The translations under genes were made by a program, and so were the position numbers. A stretch of DNA of 64,000 nt from Alphaproteobacteria bacterium (GTDB lineage: Bacteria; Pseudomonadota; Alphaproteobacteria; UBA6615): contig JAJFJA010000031.1 in the NCBI GenBank assembly GCA_021774445.1, positions 62,001 through 126,000 on the forward strand. Reading direction: 5' to 3'. Below are positions 17,011 to 25,262 of the stretch, piece after piece (positions within the stretch are counted from its first letter, which is position 1; every line of letters begins with the position of its first letter). The notes beneath the pieces were generated by a model, which ran no database searches, was not told the DNA's origin, and saw only the letters and a program-made list of their open reading frames with translations.

Positions 17011-17784
17011 GTGGCTGACAGCCAGCCCAGTCAGCCCAGTCAGCAGTGGGATCCCGCGTGCTATGCCGAGAAGGCCGGTTTCGTCGCCGAGCTCGGGGCG
17101 CCGGTGCTGGCCCTACTCGACCCTCGGCCTCACGAGCGCATCCTCGATCTCGGCTGCGGTGACGGTGCGCTGACCCAGCGCTTGGCCGCTTTGGCCGCCG
17201 CCGTCGTCGCTGTCGATTCGAGCGCGGAGCAGATCGCGGCGGCCCGGGCACGGGGGCTGGACGCACGGGTCGTCAGTGGCCAGGCATTGCCGTTCGCGGC
17301 CGAGTTCGATGCGGTCTTCTCCAACGCCGCTTTGCATTGGATGCAGGATGCCGATGCGGTCATTGCGGGTATCCGCCGAGCCCTAAAGCCCGGGGGCCGT
17401 TTCGTCGCGGAGTTCGGCGGTGGCGGCAACTGTGCCCGCGTGCAGGCGGCCCTCCATCAGATCCTGGCGGCGCGCGGACATGACCCGGTAGGCCTCGACC
17501 CTTGGTATTTCCCCACCGCGGAGGAATACCGTGCCAAGCTGGAAAGTCACGGCTTCGACGTGCGCTACATCGAGATAATCGACCGTCCCACACCGTTACC
17601 GGGGGATATTGGTGATTGGCTCGATGTTTTCGCCGGCACATTCTTCGACGTTCTGACCAGCGATGAGCGCGCCGCCGTGCGCGCCGAAATCACCGATCTC
17701 CTGCAACCGACTTTGACCGACGAGAACGGCCAATGGATCGCCGACTACGTCCGCCTGCGCCTCGCCGCGCGGCTACCAGGTTGA
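17011..17784 (+). CDS. class I SAM-dependent methyltransferase
   Basis: Methyltransferase of 257 residues with SAM motif I LDLGCGDGALTQRLA, the acidic end of strand 2 (VAVDSS), and the post-I region FDAVFSNAALHWM. This resembles the trans-aconitate methyltransferase/Methyltransf_11 group; the substrate cannot be deduced. I take GTG 17011, four bases after the mlaD-like stop with GGGGG before it; TTG 17008 is the other option. It sits between mlaD-like and DUF2155 genes that I recall being adjacent in relatives, so it may be an insertion. Confidence 0.85.
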   Translation: MADSQPSQPSQQWDPACYAEKAGFVAELGAPVLALLDPRPHERILDLGCGDGALTQRLAALAAAVVAVDSSAEQIAAARARGLDARVVSGQALPFAAEFDAVFSNAALHWMQDADAVIAGIRRALKPGGRFVAEFGGGGNCARVQAALHQILAARGHDPVGLDPWYFPTAEEYRAKLESHGFDVRYIEIIDRPTPLPGDIGDWLDVFAGTFFDVLTSDERAAVRAEITDLLQPTLTDENGQWIADYVRLRLAARLPG

Positions 17785-18188
17785 TTTGGCCGGCCGTGCT
17801 GGCCGTCATGGTGGTGGCTGCTCCGTCTGCTTTGGCTCAACCGGCCCCACCCACGCCGCCGGCACCGCCCGGCGTTGTCCTTCAGGGCCTCGACAAGGTC
17901 ACGGCCCGGATCTCGACTATCGAGGTGCCGCTTCACACCCTGGTCCGCTTCGGCACCTTGGAACTTGCCGTCCGTGCTTGCCACAAGACGCCGCCCACGG
18001 AACCGCCTGAAAGTACGGCTTTTCTTGAGGTTTTTGAGGTCAAGCCCGGCGAGCCTCGGACCTCCATATTCAGCGGCTGGATGTTCGCGTCCAGCCCCGC
18101 CTTATCGGCCCTCGAGCACCCTGTCTACGACGTTTGGGTGATCGACTGCACGAATACCGAGAACGCCTCGTCGCTCAACCCCGGTTGA
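17733..18188 (+). CDS. DUF2155 domain-containing exported protein
   Basis: Small exported protein with the DUF2155 pattern: [39 protein letters not shown], then AFLEVFEV and [28 protein letters not shown]. Two cysteines may form a periplasmic disulphide. The family is conserved in alphaproteobacteria but functionally uncharacterised. ATG 17733 gives a basic n-region and a signal peptide ending ALA-QP, at the cost of 52 bases of overlap with the methyltransferase gene; TTG 17781, overlapping its stop as TTGA, is the alternative. Its last 64 bases overlap the 3' end of aat on the other strand. Confidence 0.85.
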   Translation: MDRRLRPPAPRRAATRLIWPAVLAVMVVAAPSALAQPAPPTPPAPPGVVLQGLDKVTARISTIEVPLHTLVRFGTLELAVRACHKTPPTEPPESTAFLEVFEVKPGEPRTSIFSGWMFASSPALSALEHPVYDVWVIDCTNTENASSLNPG

Positions 18189-18775
18189 AAGCGGGCATCG
18201 ACTTGAACCGCCTCCGCCAACAGCGCCTTGTAGGCGGCACGCGGGATCTCCCTGGCCCCGAAGCGTCGCAGATGGTCGGTGACGAACTGCGTATCCAAGA
18301 GACGGTAGCCGCCCATGGTAAGCCGAGCGACCAGGTGGCATAGCGCGATTTTGCTGGCGTCCCGATGCCGGCTGAACATGCTTTCGCCGAAGAAGGCCCC
18401 GCCGAGGGACACGCCATAGAGGCCGCCTGCCAAGGCGCCGTCGATCCAACATTCCACCGAGTGGGCAAAGCCCATCTCATGCAGCGCTGTGTAGAGCCGC
18501 TCGATTTCGCCGTTGATCCAGGTTTCCGGCCGCCCTGCCGTCTGTTCCCGGCAGCCCAGGACGACCCCGCTGAAATCGCGATTGCAGTGGATCTCGTAAT
18601 CGCCGCGCCGCAGGGTTCGCCTGAGTCGCCGCGGGATATGAAAGCTCTCAAGCGGCAGAATTCCGCGATTATCCGGATCGATCCAGAACAGGCTGCGGTC
18701 GTCACGGCTTTCTGCCATTGGGAAAATACCGCCGGCATAGGCCCCGAGAAGTAATTGCGGCGTTAGGGCAGTCAT
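18125..18775 (-). CDS. aat: leucyl/phenylalanyl-tRNA-protein transferase
   Basis: Adds Leu or Phe from aminoacyl-tRNA to N-terminal Arg/Lys of proteins, creating N-degrons read by ClpS. The family core is clear: [86 protein letters not shown] and the C-terminal [23 protein letters not shown]. Normal length at 216 residues. It overlaps the convergent DUF2155 gene by 64 bases and follows accC in a run of minus-strand genes. ClpS and ClpA, the next steps of the pathway, are encoded in this window. Confidence 0.95.
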   Translation of the reverse strand: MTALTPQLLLGAYAGGIFPMAESRDDRSLFWIDPDNRGILPLESFHIPRRLRRTLRRGDYEIHCNRDFSGVVLGCREQTAGRPETWINGEIERLYTALHEMGFAHSVECWIDGALAGGLYGVSLGGAFFGESMFSRHRDASKIALCHLVARLTMGGYRLLDTQFVTDHLRRFGAREIPRAAYKALLAEAVQVDARFQPGLSDEAFSVFVQSITQTS

Positions 18776-18821
18776 TGGTCCTCAGCGTCTCTCCTGCCTG
18801 ATCCAAGGACGAATATTAGCC

Positions 18822-20165
18822 TCAACCCGAGCCGGCGACCAGACGCTCCAGCCAATGAATATCGTACGCGGCGCTGGCAAAATCCGGCTCCGCGATCAGC
18901 CTCTGGTGCAGGGGAATCGTTGTCTCGATGCCGCCAATCACCATTTCCCCAAGGGACCGGCGCAGCCGCATGATGCACTCTTCCCGGGTCGCGCCATGGA
19001 CGATCAGCTTGGCAACCAGGCTGTCATAATGCGGCGGCACCACATAGCCCGAATACAGCGCCGAATCGACCCTGACGCCCAAACCACCCGGGGTATGGAA
19101 CTCCGTAATCCGGCCCGGGGAGGGGGCGAAGGTCTCGGGATTTTCCGCGTTGATCCGACATTCGATGGCATGGCCGTTGATTGCCAGATCTTGCTGTCGC
19201 ACCGAAAGTCTCTCACCGGCGGCGATGCGTATCGTCTCGCGCACCACATCGAGACCGCAGATCGCTTCCGTGACCGGATGCTCCACTTGGATCCTGGTGT
19301 TCATCTCGATGAAGAAGAATTCGCCATCCTCATAGAGAAACTCCAGGGTGCCGGCACTGGCATAACCGATTTTCCGTACGGCATCGCAGCAGATCTGGCC
19401 GATGCGCTCGCGTTGGGCGTCGTCCAAGGTCGGTGAGGGCGCCTCTTCCAGTATCTTCTGATGGTTGCGCTGCAGCGAGCAGTCTCGTTCGAACAGATGC
19501 ACCACATTGCCGTGCTCGTCCGCCAGTATCTGCACTTCGATATGGCGCGGCCGCCCCAGATAGCGCTCCAGGTAAACCTCGCCATTGTCAAACGATACCA
19601 GCGCCTCGTTGCGCGCCGCCGGCACGGCACGCCGCAGCTCGGTCTCGTCCCGGGCGACTTTCATGCCGCGGCCGCCGCCACCGCCGGCCGCTTTGACGAG
19701 CACCGGATAACCGATGTCCGCAGCCACTCGAGCCGCCTTGTCCAGGTCGTCGATCGGCCCATCCGAGCCCGGCACCACGGGCACCCCAGCCTCCGAGATC
19801 ACCCGCTTGGCGGTCACTTTGTCGCCCATCATGGCGATATGCTTGGCGCTCGGGCCGATGAATTTGAATCCGTGCTCGGCGACGATTTCGGCAAATGACG
19901 CATTCTCGGACAGAAAGCCATATCCTGGATGGATGGCCTCGGCATTGGTCACCGTCGCGGCCGATAGGATCGCTGGCACGTTGAGGTAGCTCTCTCGCGC
20001 CGGCGCCGGCCCGATGCACACCGACTCATCCGCCAACCGCACATGCATCGCGTCTGCGTCCGCGGTGGAGTGAACCGCCACGGTGGCGATTCCCATCTCC
20101 TTGCACGCACGATGGATGCGGAGCGCGATCTCTCCGCGATTGGCGATCAGCACTTTACCAAACAT
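18822..20165 (-). CDS. accC: acetyl-CoA carboxylase, biotin carboxylase subunit
   Basis: ATP-grasp enzyme (447 residues) that carboxylates biotin on AccB, the first committed step of fatty-acid synthesis. Visible features are the N-terminal KVLIANRGEIALRIHRACKEMG, HPGYGFLSENASFAE, the glycine-rich ATP lid AAGGGGGRGMK, YLERYLGRPRHIEVQILAD and EMNTRIQVEHPVTE. The length is as in other AccC proteins. It is 4 bases downstream of accB and surely co-transcribed with it and with aroQ. Confidence 0.97.
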   Translation of the reverse strand: MFGKVLIANRGEIALRIHRACKEMGIATVAVHSTADADAMHVRLADESVCIGPAPARESYLNVPAILSAATVTNAEAIHPGYGFLSENASFAEIVAEHGFKFIGPSAKHIAMMGDKVTAKRVISEAGVPVVPGSDGPIDDLDKAARVAADIGYPVLVKAAGGGGGRGMKVARDETELRRAVPAARNEALVSFDNGEVYLERYLGRPRHIEVQILADEHGNVVHLFERDCSLQRNHQKILEEAPSPTLDDAQRERIGQICCDAVRKIGYASAGTLEFLYEDGEFFFIEMNTRIQVEHPVTEAICGLDVVRETIRIAAGERLSVRQQDLAINGHAIECRINAENPETFAPSPGRITEFHTPGGLGVRVDSALYSGYVVPPHYDSLVAKLIVHGATREECIMRLRRSLGEMVIGGIETTIPLHQRLIAEPDFASAAYDIHWLERLVAGSG

Positions 20166-20169
20166 CGAC

Positions 20170-20616
20170 CTAGCCGATTATTGCCAGAACCTCGCCATAC
20201 TCGACGGGTTGTCCGCTCTCTACCAGCAACTCCTTGAGTGTGCCGGCCTTGGTCGCCTTGATCTCGTTGAAGGTCTTCATCGCCTCGACCAGCATTAAGG
20301 TCTGACCCGCCGCGACCGCGTCGCCGAGTCGGGCGAATGGCGGCTCGTCCGGCGCCGGGCTGAGATAAATCGTCCCCACCATCGGCGAGGTCACGCTACC
20401 TGGTTCGGACCCGTCCTTGGGCGTCGGCGCTGCCACCGGGTCCGCCACGGCCGCCGGGCCCGCTGGGACCGGCGCGACGGCGCTAACCGTTGCGCCAGGG
20501 CGTGCTACTCGAATTCTGCAATTCTCGATCTCGAATTCGATTTCGCCCAAGCCGGTCTCTTCCAACAGGCTGGCAAGCTTGCGAACCAGATCGCCATCCA
20601 CATCAAACTTAGCCAT
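20170..20616 (-). CDS. accB: acetyl-CoA carboxylase, biotin carboxyl carrier protein
   Basis: Carries the biotin that shuttles CO2 between AccC and the carboxyltransferase. The C-terminal biotinyl domain has VEAMKTFNEIKA with target Lys114 and the thumb-containing LSPAPDEPPF. The N-terminal 40 residues are a separate helical/strand segment, joined by a Pro/Ala/Val-rich linker (residues 43-72). ATG 20616 is chosen because MAKFDVD aligns with family starts; the longer frame (to 20670) lies inside aroQ. It overlaps the aroQ stop by 8 bases. Confidence 0.96.
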   Translation of the reverse strand: MAKFDVDGDLVRKLASLLEETGLGEIEFEIENCRIRVARPGATVSAVAPVPAGPAAVADPVAAPTPKDGSEPGSVTSPMVGTIYLSPAPDEPPFARLGDAVAAGQTLMLVEAMKTFNEIKATKAGTLKELLVESGQPVEYGEVLAIIG

Positions 20617-21079
20617 GCGCCCGCTCCGCCAATAGTCGCGCCATTCCCGCGATCGCCAGCTTGTAGCCATCGGCTCCGAAGCCGCAGATCACCCCGCTGG
20701 CGACAGCGCTGACGTAGGAATGATGTCGAAACGCCTCACGACGGTAGATATTGGACAAATGCACCTCGATCACCGGAACATCCAAAAGGCGCAGCGCGTC
20801 ATGGACCGCCACGGAACTGTGGCTGAGGGCGGCGGCATTGATGACCACCCCGGCGGCCTTGACCTGAGCCTCCTGGATCCAATCGACAATCTCGCCTTCA
20901 TGATTGCTCTGTCGAAAGTCGACCCTTAGCCCGGCGCTTTTCGCCGCACCTCCGCAGGCCGTCTCAATGTCCGCTAGCGTGCCGGTGCCATAAATACCGG
21001 CTTCACGCTTGCCAAGCATGTTGAGATTAGGCCCATTGAGGATAAATATGAGAGGCTGCTCGGCCACCGTTTGCGGCAT
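20609..21079 (-). CDS. aroQ: type II 3-dehydroquinate dehydratase
   Basis: Dehydrates 3-dehydroquinate to 3-dehydroshikimate in the shikimate pathway and forms dodecamers. The active-site set is present: LNGPNLNMLGKREAGIYG with the catalytic lid Tyr and Arg, FRQSNHEGEIVDWI, INAAALSHSSVAVHDAL, and EVHLSNIYRREAFRHHS with the catalytic His. ATG 21079 is preferred over a GTG two codons upstream; length 156. aroQ-accB-accC is a widely conserved order. Confidence 0.96.
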   Translation of the reverse strand: MPQTVAEQPLIFILNGPNLNMLGKREAGIYGTGTLADIETACGGAAKSAGLRVDFRQSNHEGEIVDWIQEAQVKAAGVVINAAALSHSSVAVHDALRLLDVPVIEVHLSNIYRREAFRHHSYVSAVASGVICGFGADGYKLAIAGMARLLAERAHG

Positions 21080-21245
21080 TCGCACTGTTGAACGAGCCTG
21101 GTTATCACAGCTGCATGAGTCAGCGCAATGCGGCTGCCGAAAGGCGGCGCGACCCGGCCCTCATTTTCCGCTTTCCATTGCCGCAGATTTCGCTATAACG
21201 CGGCGTCTTTTTCGCGCTGTTGCGGGGCTTGAAGGGGATATTCGT

Positions 21246-22379
21246 TTGACGTCGAAGATTGCTGATTTCCTGGCCGAGCAAAGGCCGCCGACGCCATGCC
21301 TGGTAGTCGATCTCGAGCTCATCGAGCAGAGCTACCGGCGCATCTGCGAACTCATGCCTCTGGCAGTCCTCCACTACGCGGTCAAAGCCAATCCCGCGCC
21401 GCCGGTCCTGGAGCGACTTGCCGAGCTTGGCGCCAGTTTCGACGCTGCCAGCCTGTCGGAGGTCGAAGCTTGCCTGGCCGCCGGCGCTCCGCCGGCGCGG
21501 ATTTCATACGGCAATACCATCAAGAAGAGCGTCGATATCGCCCGTGCCTATGATCTCGGCGTCCGGCTGTTCGCCTTCGATAGTGAAGCTGAGCTGGCGA
21601 AATTGGCGCATGTGGCGCCTGGCAGTGCCGTTTTCTGCCGCATCGCGGTGGACGGCGGCACTGGCGCGCGCTGGCCGCTTGCCGGCAAATTTGGCTGCTC
21701 GGTAGCTATGGCGCGAGATCTGCTGCTGTCGGCCCGTGACCTGGGCCTCGACCCCTGTGGTCTTTCTTTCCACGTCGGCAGCCAGCAGTGCGATATGGCC
21801 CCTTGGGATGACGCCATTAGTGCCGCTTCCGGAGTTTTCCAGGATCTGGCGGCTGCGGGGCTGGAGCTCCGGATGCTCAATCTTGGCGGTGGCTTTCCGG
21901 TGCCGTACCGGTCCCAGGTGCCGCGACTGGAGGATGTGACCGGCGCGATTCATCGCGCGCTGACTCGCCATTTCGGCAACCGCCTTCCCGATATCATCGC
22001 TGAGCCCGGACGCGCCTTGGTCGCCGATGCGGGCGTCATACGTAGCGAGGTCGTGCTCGTCTCTCGCCGCGACTATGGCGCGACAGAACGCTGGGTTTAC
22101 CTGGATGTCGGCAAGTTCGGCGGCCTTGCTGAGACTGCGGGCGAGGCGATTCAGTACAGCTTGCGCACCGACGCCGATGGCACGGCAACGGGCCCGGTGA
22201 TTCTCGCCGGCCCGACCTGCGATGGCGCCGACGTGCTCTATCGCCATGCCGGCTATCACCTGCCCTTGAGCCTCGATGTCGGCGATCACATCGATTTCCT
22301 CGCCGCCGGCGCCTATACCGCGACCTATGCTTCGATAGGTTTCAACGGTTTTCCACCGCTGCAGGAATACTACATTTAG
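21246..22379 (+). CDS. type III PLP-dependent decarboxylase (ornithine/diaminopimelate decarboxylase family)
   Basis: Alanine-racemase-fold decarboxylase of 377 residues. PLP lysine is Lys47 (HYAVKANP); also present are FHVGSQ, the phosphate-binding GGGFP, AEPGRALVADAG, and CDGADVL with the cysteine that acts on substrate in eukaryote-like ornithine decarboxylases. Size and motifs best fit bacterial ODC making putrescine, but lysine/ornithine or carboxynorspermidine-type substrates are possible. The start is TTG at 21246, nine bases after GAAGGGGA; no ATG fits. The foreign AT-rich segment begins just after its stop. Confidence 0.9.
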   Translation: MTSKIADFLAEQRPPTPCLVVDLELIEQSYRRICELMPLAVLHYAVKANPAPPVLERLAELGASFDAASLSEVEACLAAGAPPARISYGNTIKKSVDIARAYDLGVRLFAFDSEAELAKLAHVAPGSAVFCRIAVDGGTGARWPLAGKFGCSVAMARDLLLSARDLGLDPCGLSFHVGSQQCDMAPWDDAISAASGVFQDLAAAGLELRMLNLGGGFPVPYRSQVPRLEDVTGAIHRALTRHFGNRLPDIIAEPGRALVADAGVIRSEVVLVSRRDYGATERWVYLDVGKFGGLAETAGEAIQYSLRTDADGTATGPVILAGPTCDGADVLYRHAGYHLPLSLDVGDHIDFLAAGAYTATYASIGFNGFPPLQEYYI

Positions 22380-22715
22380 CGCGTTGAAGTTCGGGCGCTA
22401 GCGGCCATAGCTAGTAGAAATGATCGTCTAAAGAGCCTATACTCGTAAGGCGTAACGAAGTCGCGGAGCGGAGAGGTCGCTTGTGACCCGCTGGTGTCAT
22501 TCATCGCGAAATTCTCATGGTACGCCGATATCGCATCACTATCATTTAGGCGCTCAGACTGGGAATACGCTTGGGCGGAATATTCCCGGTTTTCCAACAG
22601 CAAGCGGACACATAAGCAGCATTTTCCCCGCTTCTCATTCCACACAATATTACGAATGTGCATTACGAGTTTCTGAGATGGTTGTCAAATTCAGCCTGCA
22701 TAAAAAGAGGGGGGT
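22380..22715. other. 336-bp left flank of AT-rich island
   Basis: No gene I can support. Composition shifts here from GC-rich to AT-rich. A 60-codon frame at 22494-22676 (+) encodes an aromatic- and basic-rich peptide (FSWYADIASLSFRRSDWEYA) that might be a decayed gene, but it has no clear start or homologue I recognise. A 9-base sequence at 22421 recurs at the other end of the island. A good ribosome-binding site (AAGAGGGGGG) closes the region. Confidence 0.5.
22421..22429 (+). repeat. 9-bp direct repeat, left copy
   Basis: TGATCGTCT, repeated in direct orientation at 24636-24644 at the other side of the AT-rich gene. Could be a target-site duplication, but a 9-base match in two such flanks can arise by chance. 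Confidence 0.25.
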
Positions 22716-24638
22716 ATGGAGAAATTCTTAATAAGTATGGCGATGGTCAAGGTAAACTGGGACGTTAGCCAAGAATCACCTATCGATACGTACATGCCGC
22801 TCCTGGGCTATGCAATTTCTCAATGCGAGACTGATATCGTGACTGTGGACGAAATATCAAAGACCCTTGCTGATATGGCGGAAATCTATATACCGCAAGG
22901 TGCGATTATCGCGTTGCTCAATCGCGCAGCCAAACGCAAGTATCGATATGTAAAAAAAGAAAACAAGGTGTACATAAAGAACAGTTCAGCATTAAAGGGA
23001 CTTGTTTTTGATGACATTCGCGCTCGGGCGTCAAGGTCGCAGAATAGTTTGCGAATAAAATTTAAGTCGTACTGCAAAGAAACGCTTTAAAAAAACGTAA
23101 CAGAAGACGACGTTGATAACCATTTCTTCGAAATATTATATGATATTTCTCCAAATTTAGCCGAGCATTTGTGGTCTGCAGAAGAAAGCTTAAACGAGAA
23201 GGATAAATCACCAGAAGGTACGTTAAGGTACTTTATTTATAGCTTTATTGAGCACACGATCAAGAACGACCCGGAGGGCTATGACGCAATAGACGATTTT
23301 GTCCGTGGGGCAATACTAACAGAGTCCTTTTACTACATTGTTCCGCAGAATATTACCACGAAGTTCCGTTCCGTCGACGTATATTTGGACACACAGTTTT
23401 TGCTGCGTGCCTTGGGGTGGGCTGACGATTCAATGGTTAGGCCGTGTGTAGAATTGCTCGAGATGTTGCGAGAGGCCGGCGTTCAGATTCTATGTTTCAG
23501 AAAGACTTATGATGAAATTCATGGAATCTTGACAGCGGTAGCCCGAGCGCCGAAGTCACCCTCTTTAACTCCAAATAGACCGGGAGACGTTCTAGATTTC
23601 TTTGCTCGTAAGGGTATGACCAGAGCTGACATAGAGCTAGAAATAGCAAGGCTTGATGGTAGTTTGGAGAATATTGGAGTTAAGAGTGTAGTTGAATTCC
23701 CGGAATATGTTACGCAGCTGGGGGTGGATGAGGCTAAGTTGAATCGGTTTCTCGATGAGGAGATTCTTGGACAGTCGGAAAAAGCGAGGGAGCATGACGT
23801 CAATTGCCTGACCGCTATTTTTCGGCTTAGGTTAGGCGGTACGAAGAAATATATCGAGTCTTGTGATGCCATATTTATCACTACGAATACGGCATTGGCG
23901 AGAGCTTCAACCAAGTTCTTTAATGATGAGTATGGAGTATCCGATGCACCCATATGTATGGCAGATCATGTCTTCTCCATGCTACTTTGGATAAAGGCCA
24001 TCAAGAAGAGACCTGACCTCCCAAAGGAACAACTTGTGGCAATAGCATACGCCGCGACGAACCCGTCTGATGAGCTTTGGAAGAAATATCTCTCCGCAGC
24101 GAATCAATACATGAGTAGAGGGGGAATAAGTCAAGATGATTACGCGTTATTGGTGCATACGCTCAATGCGAGAAAATACTTGATGGAAATAACGGACGGG
24201 GACTCGGATGTCTTCGTGCAAGGCACTGTGAGCGATATTTTGGATAGGATAAAATTCGACATATTGAAAGATACTAAGGAAAAACTAAAAGAAGAATCGT
24301 GGCATACGTTAAGGATGAGACGAAAAGTAGAGGGGTTTATTAACAAGGCTGTCAAAGCGGCGGAGCGTGCTGTCAGGGTCGCGATACTCTCGTTGCTGAT
24401 TATTGGTCTTGTATTTGGGCTGTTTCTCTCTCTGTCAACGCAATTTACTGAGCTGTTCATTGCAAGCGATAATTTGGTGATTCGCGGTGCCGTCCCAACA
24501 TTTCTTGGGCTTTTGATTGTAGCCACCGTTATGAACTTGATTTTCGGTACTCGTCTAGTGGGTCTTGCCAGAAAGCCCGCGGATGCGTTCGGAGTTTTTG
24601 TTCGGCAGGTGTTGACGCGGCATTTGGTGGGTGGCTGA
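22716..24638 (+). pseudogene. winged-helix-like / PIN-like nuclease / two-TM protein gene, interrupted by in-frame TAA
   Basis: One frame of 641 codons is interrupted only by TAA at 23088-23090; translation past the stop continues in the same frame (KNVTEDDVDNHFFEIL) into the second half. In composite numbering, residues 1-100 look like a winged helix (VDEISKTLADMAEIYIP, LLNRAAKRKYRYVKKENKVYI). Residues about 215-400 have PIN-like motifs: LDTQFLL (Asp225), Glu267 in TYDEIHG, EHD (Asp361) and FITTN (Asn391). Then come a charged helical stretch and two membrane helices near 553-574 and 591-612. PIN domains are metal-dependent RNases; the membrane anchor suggests an effector. The ATG has a strong ribosome-binding site. 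The second half alone could start only at a poor TTG (23169). Base composition is very AT-rich (17 G/C in the 60 bases from 24241), unlike all neighbours. Exact family not recognised. Confidence 0.75.
23088..23090 (+). other. in-frame TAA splitting the PIN-like gene
   Basis: The stop sits in CTT TAA AAA AAC, at the start of a run of seven A. Since both sides share one reading frame, a single substitution (for example GAA to TAA) explains it better than an indel in the A run. Sequencing error, true mutation or readthrough cannot be told apart here. Confidence 0.8.
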
Positions 24639-24644
24639 TCGTCT
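24636..24644 (+). repeat. 9-bp direct repeat, right copy
   Basis: TGATCGTCT again; its first three bases are the stop codon of the PIN-like gene. Partner of the copy at 22421-22429. Confidence 0.25.
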
Positions 24645-24668
24645 GCTCGTGGTTACATGCGGAGCTGC

Positions 24669-25148
24669 CTACCCGGTTCTGACTCGGGTCCGGCTATCCA
24701 CGCGCGCCTGAAGCTTTTCTATCAGGCAATCAAGCTGCTTTACCTCCGTAGCGCTTAGCGCCGCCAAAAGCTCGGCCTCCCGTGCCAGCGCCAGGGGCAC
24801 GATCTGCCGGTAGACCTCTCGCCCAGCGCCGCTCATCTCAAGCATAACCCGCCGCCGATCCTCGGCGTCCGTTCGCCGCCGCAGCAGTCCGGCCGAGGTC
24901 AATCGGGCCACCGCCCGGCTCACCCGGACTTTATCCATCGCCGTACGCGCGCAGACGCCACTGGCGGTGAGCGGCGCGAAGCGTCCCAGGACCGCTAAAG
25001 TGCGCCACTCCGGCACCGTCAACCCGAAGCGCTGCGCATATTCGTCGGCGATCGACCGACTGACGGTATTGGCCAGCACCGAGAGCCGATAGGGCACAAA
25101 CCGTTCCAGCGCCAGGGACGCGACCTCCTCGGGACCTTTTTCGGCCAT
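24669..25148 (-). CDS. MarR family transcriptional regulator
   Basis: Winged-helix dimeric regulator of 159 residues: VPEWRTLAVLGRFAPLTASGVCARTAMDKVRVSRAVARLTSAGLL is the recognition region and RRRTDAEDRRRVMLEMSGAG the wing. It is divergent from hppD and separated from it by a perfect palindromic operator, so it most likely represses the tyrosine/homogentisate operon and itself, responding to a pathway aromatic acid (inference). The frame extends to 25175, but that ATG lies inside the operator, so the ATG at 25148 is the better start. Confidence 0.92.
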   Translation of the reverse strand: MAEKGPEEVASLALERFVPYRLSVLANTVSRSIADEYAQRFGLTVPEWRTLAVLGRFAPLTASGVCARTAMDKVRVSRAVARLTSAGLLRRRTDAEDRRRVMLEMSGAGREVYRQIVPLALAREAELLAALSATEVKQLDCLIEKLQARVDSRTRVRTG

Positions 25149-25165
25149 CGTCACGGGCCCTTGAA

Positions 25166-25185
25166 TTAGTTTCACTTGAAACTAA
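25166..25185. promoter_or_regulatory. perfect 20-bp palindromic operator for MarR regulator
   Basis: TTAGTTTCACTTGAAACTAA consists of two 9-base arms (TTAGTTTCA / TGAAACTAA) around a 2-base centre. It lies 17 bases before the marR-type start and 77 before hppD. Size, symmetry and position are those of a MarR dimer site controlling both directions. Confidence 0.85.
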
Positions 25186-25262
25186 CATGGAGATGCAGTC
25201 ATATGCGTGTCAAGTCCCCACGACCTACCGGGGCTGTCGGCTCGCCAAATGGAGGTTCATCG

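Noticed and set aside
23081..23100. Programmed frameshift at the A7 run in the PIN-like gene
   Set aside because: The sequence on both sides of the TAA is in the same frame, so a single -1 or +1 shift would not restore the protein.
22716..24638. Toxin-antitoxin module
   Set aside because: PIN toxins usually have a small antitoxin gene beside them; here there is one large membrane-anchored protein and no credible second gene.
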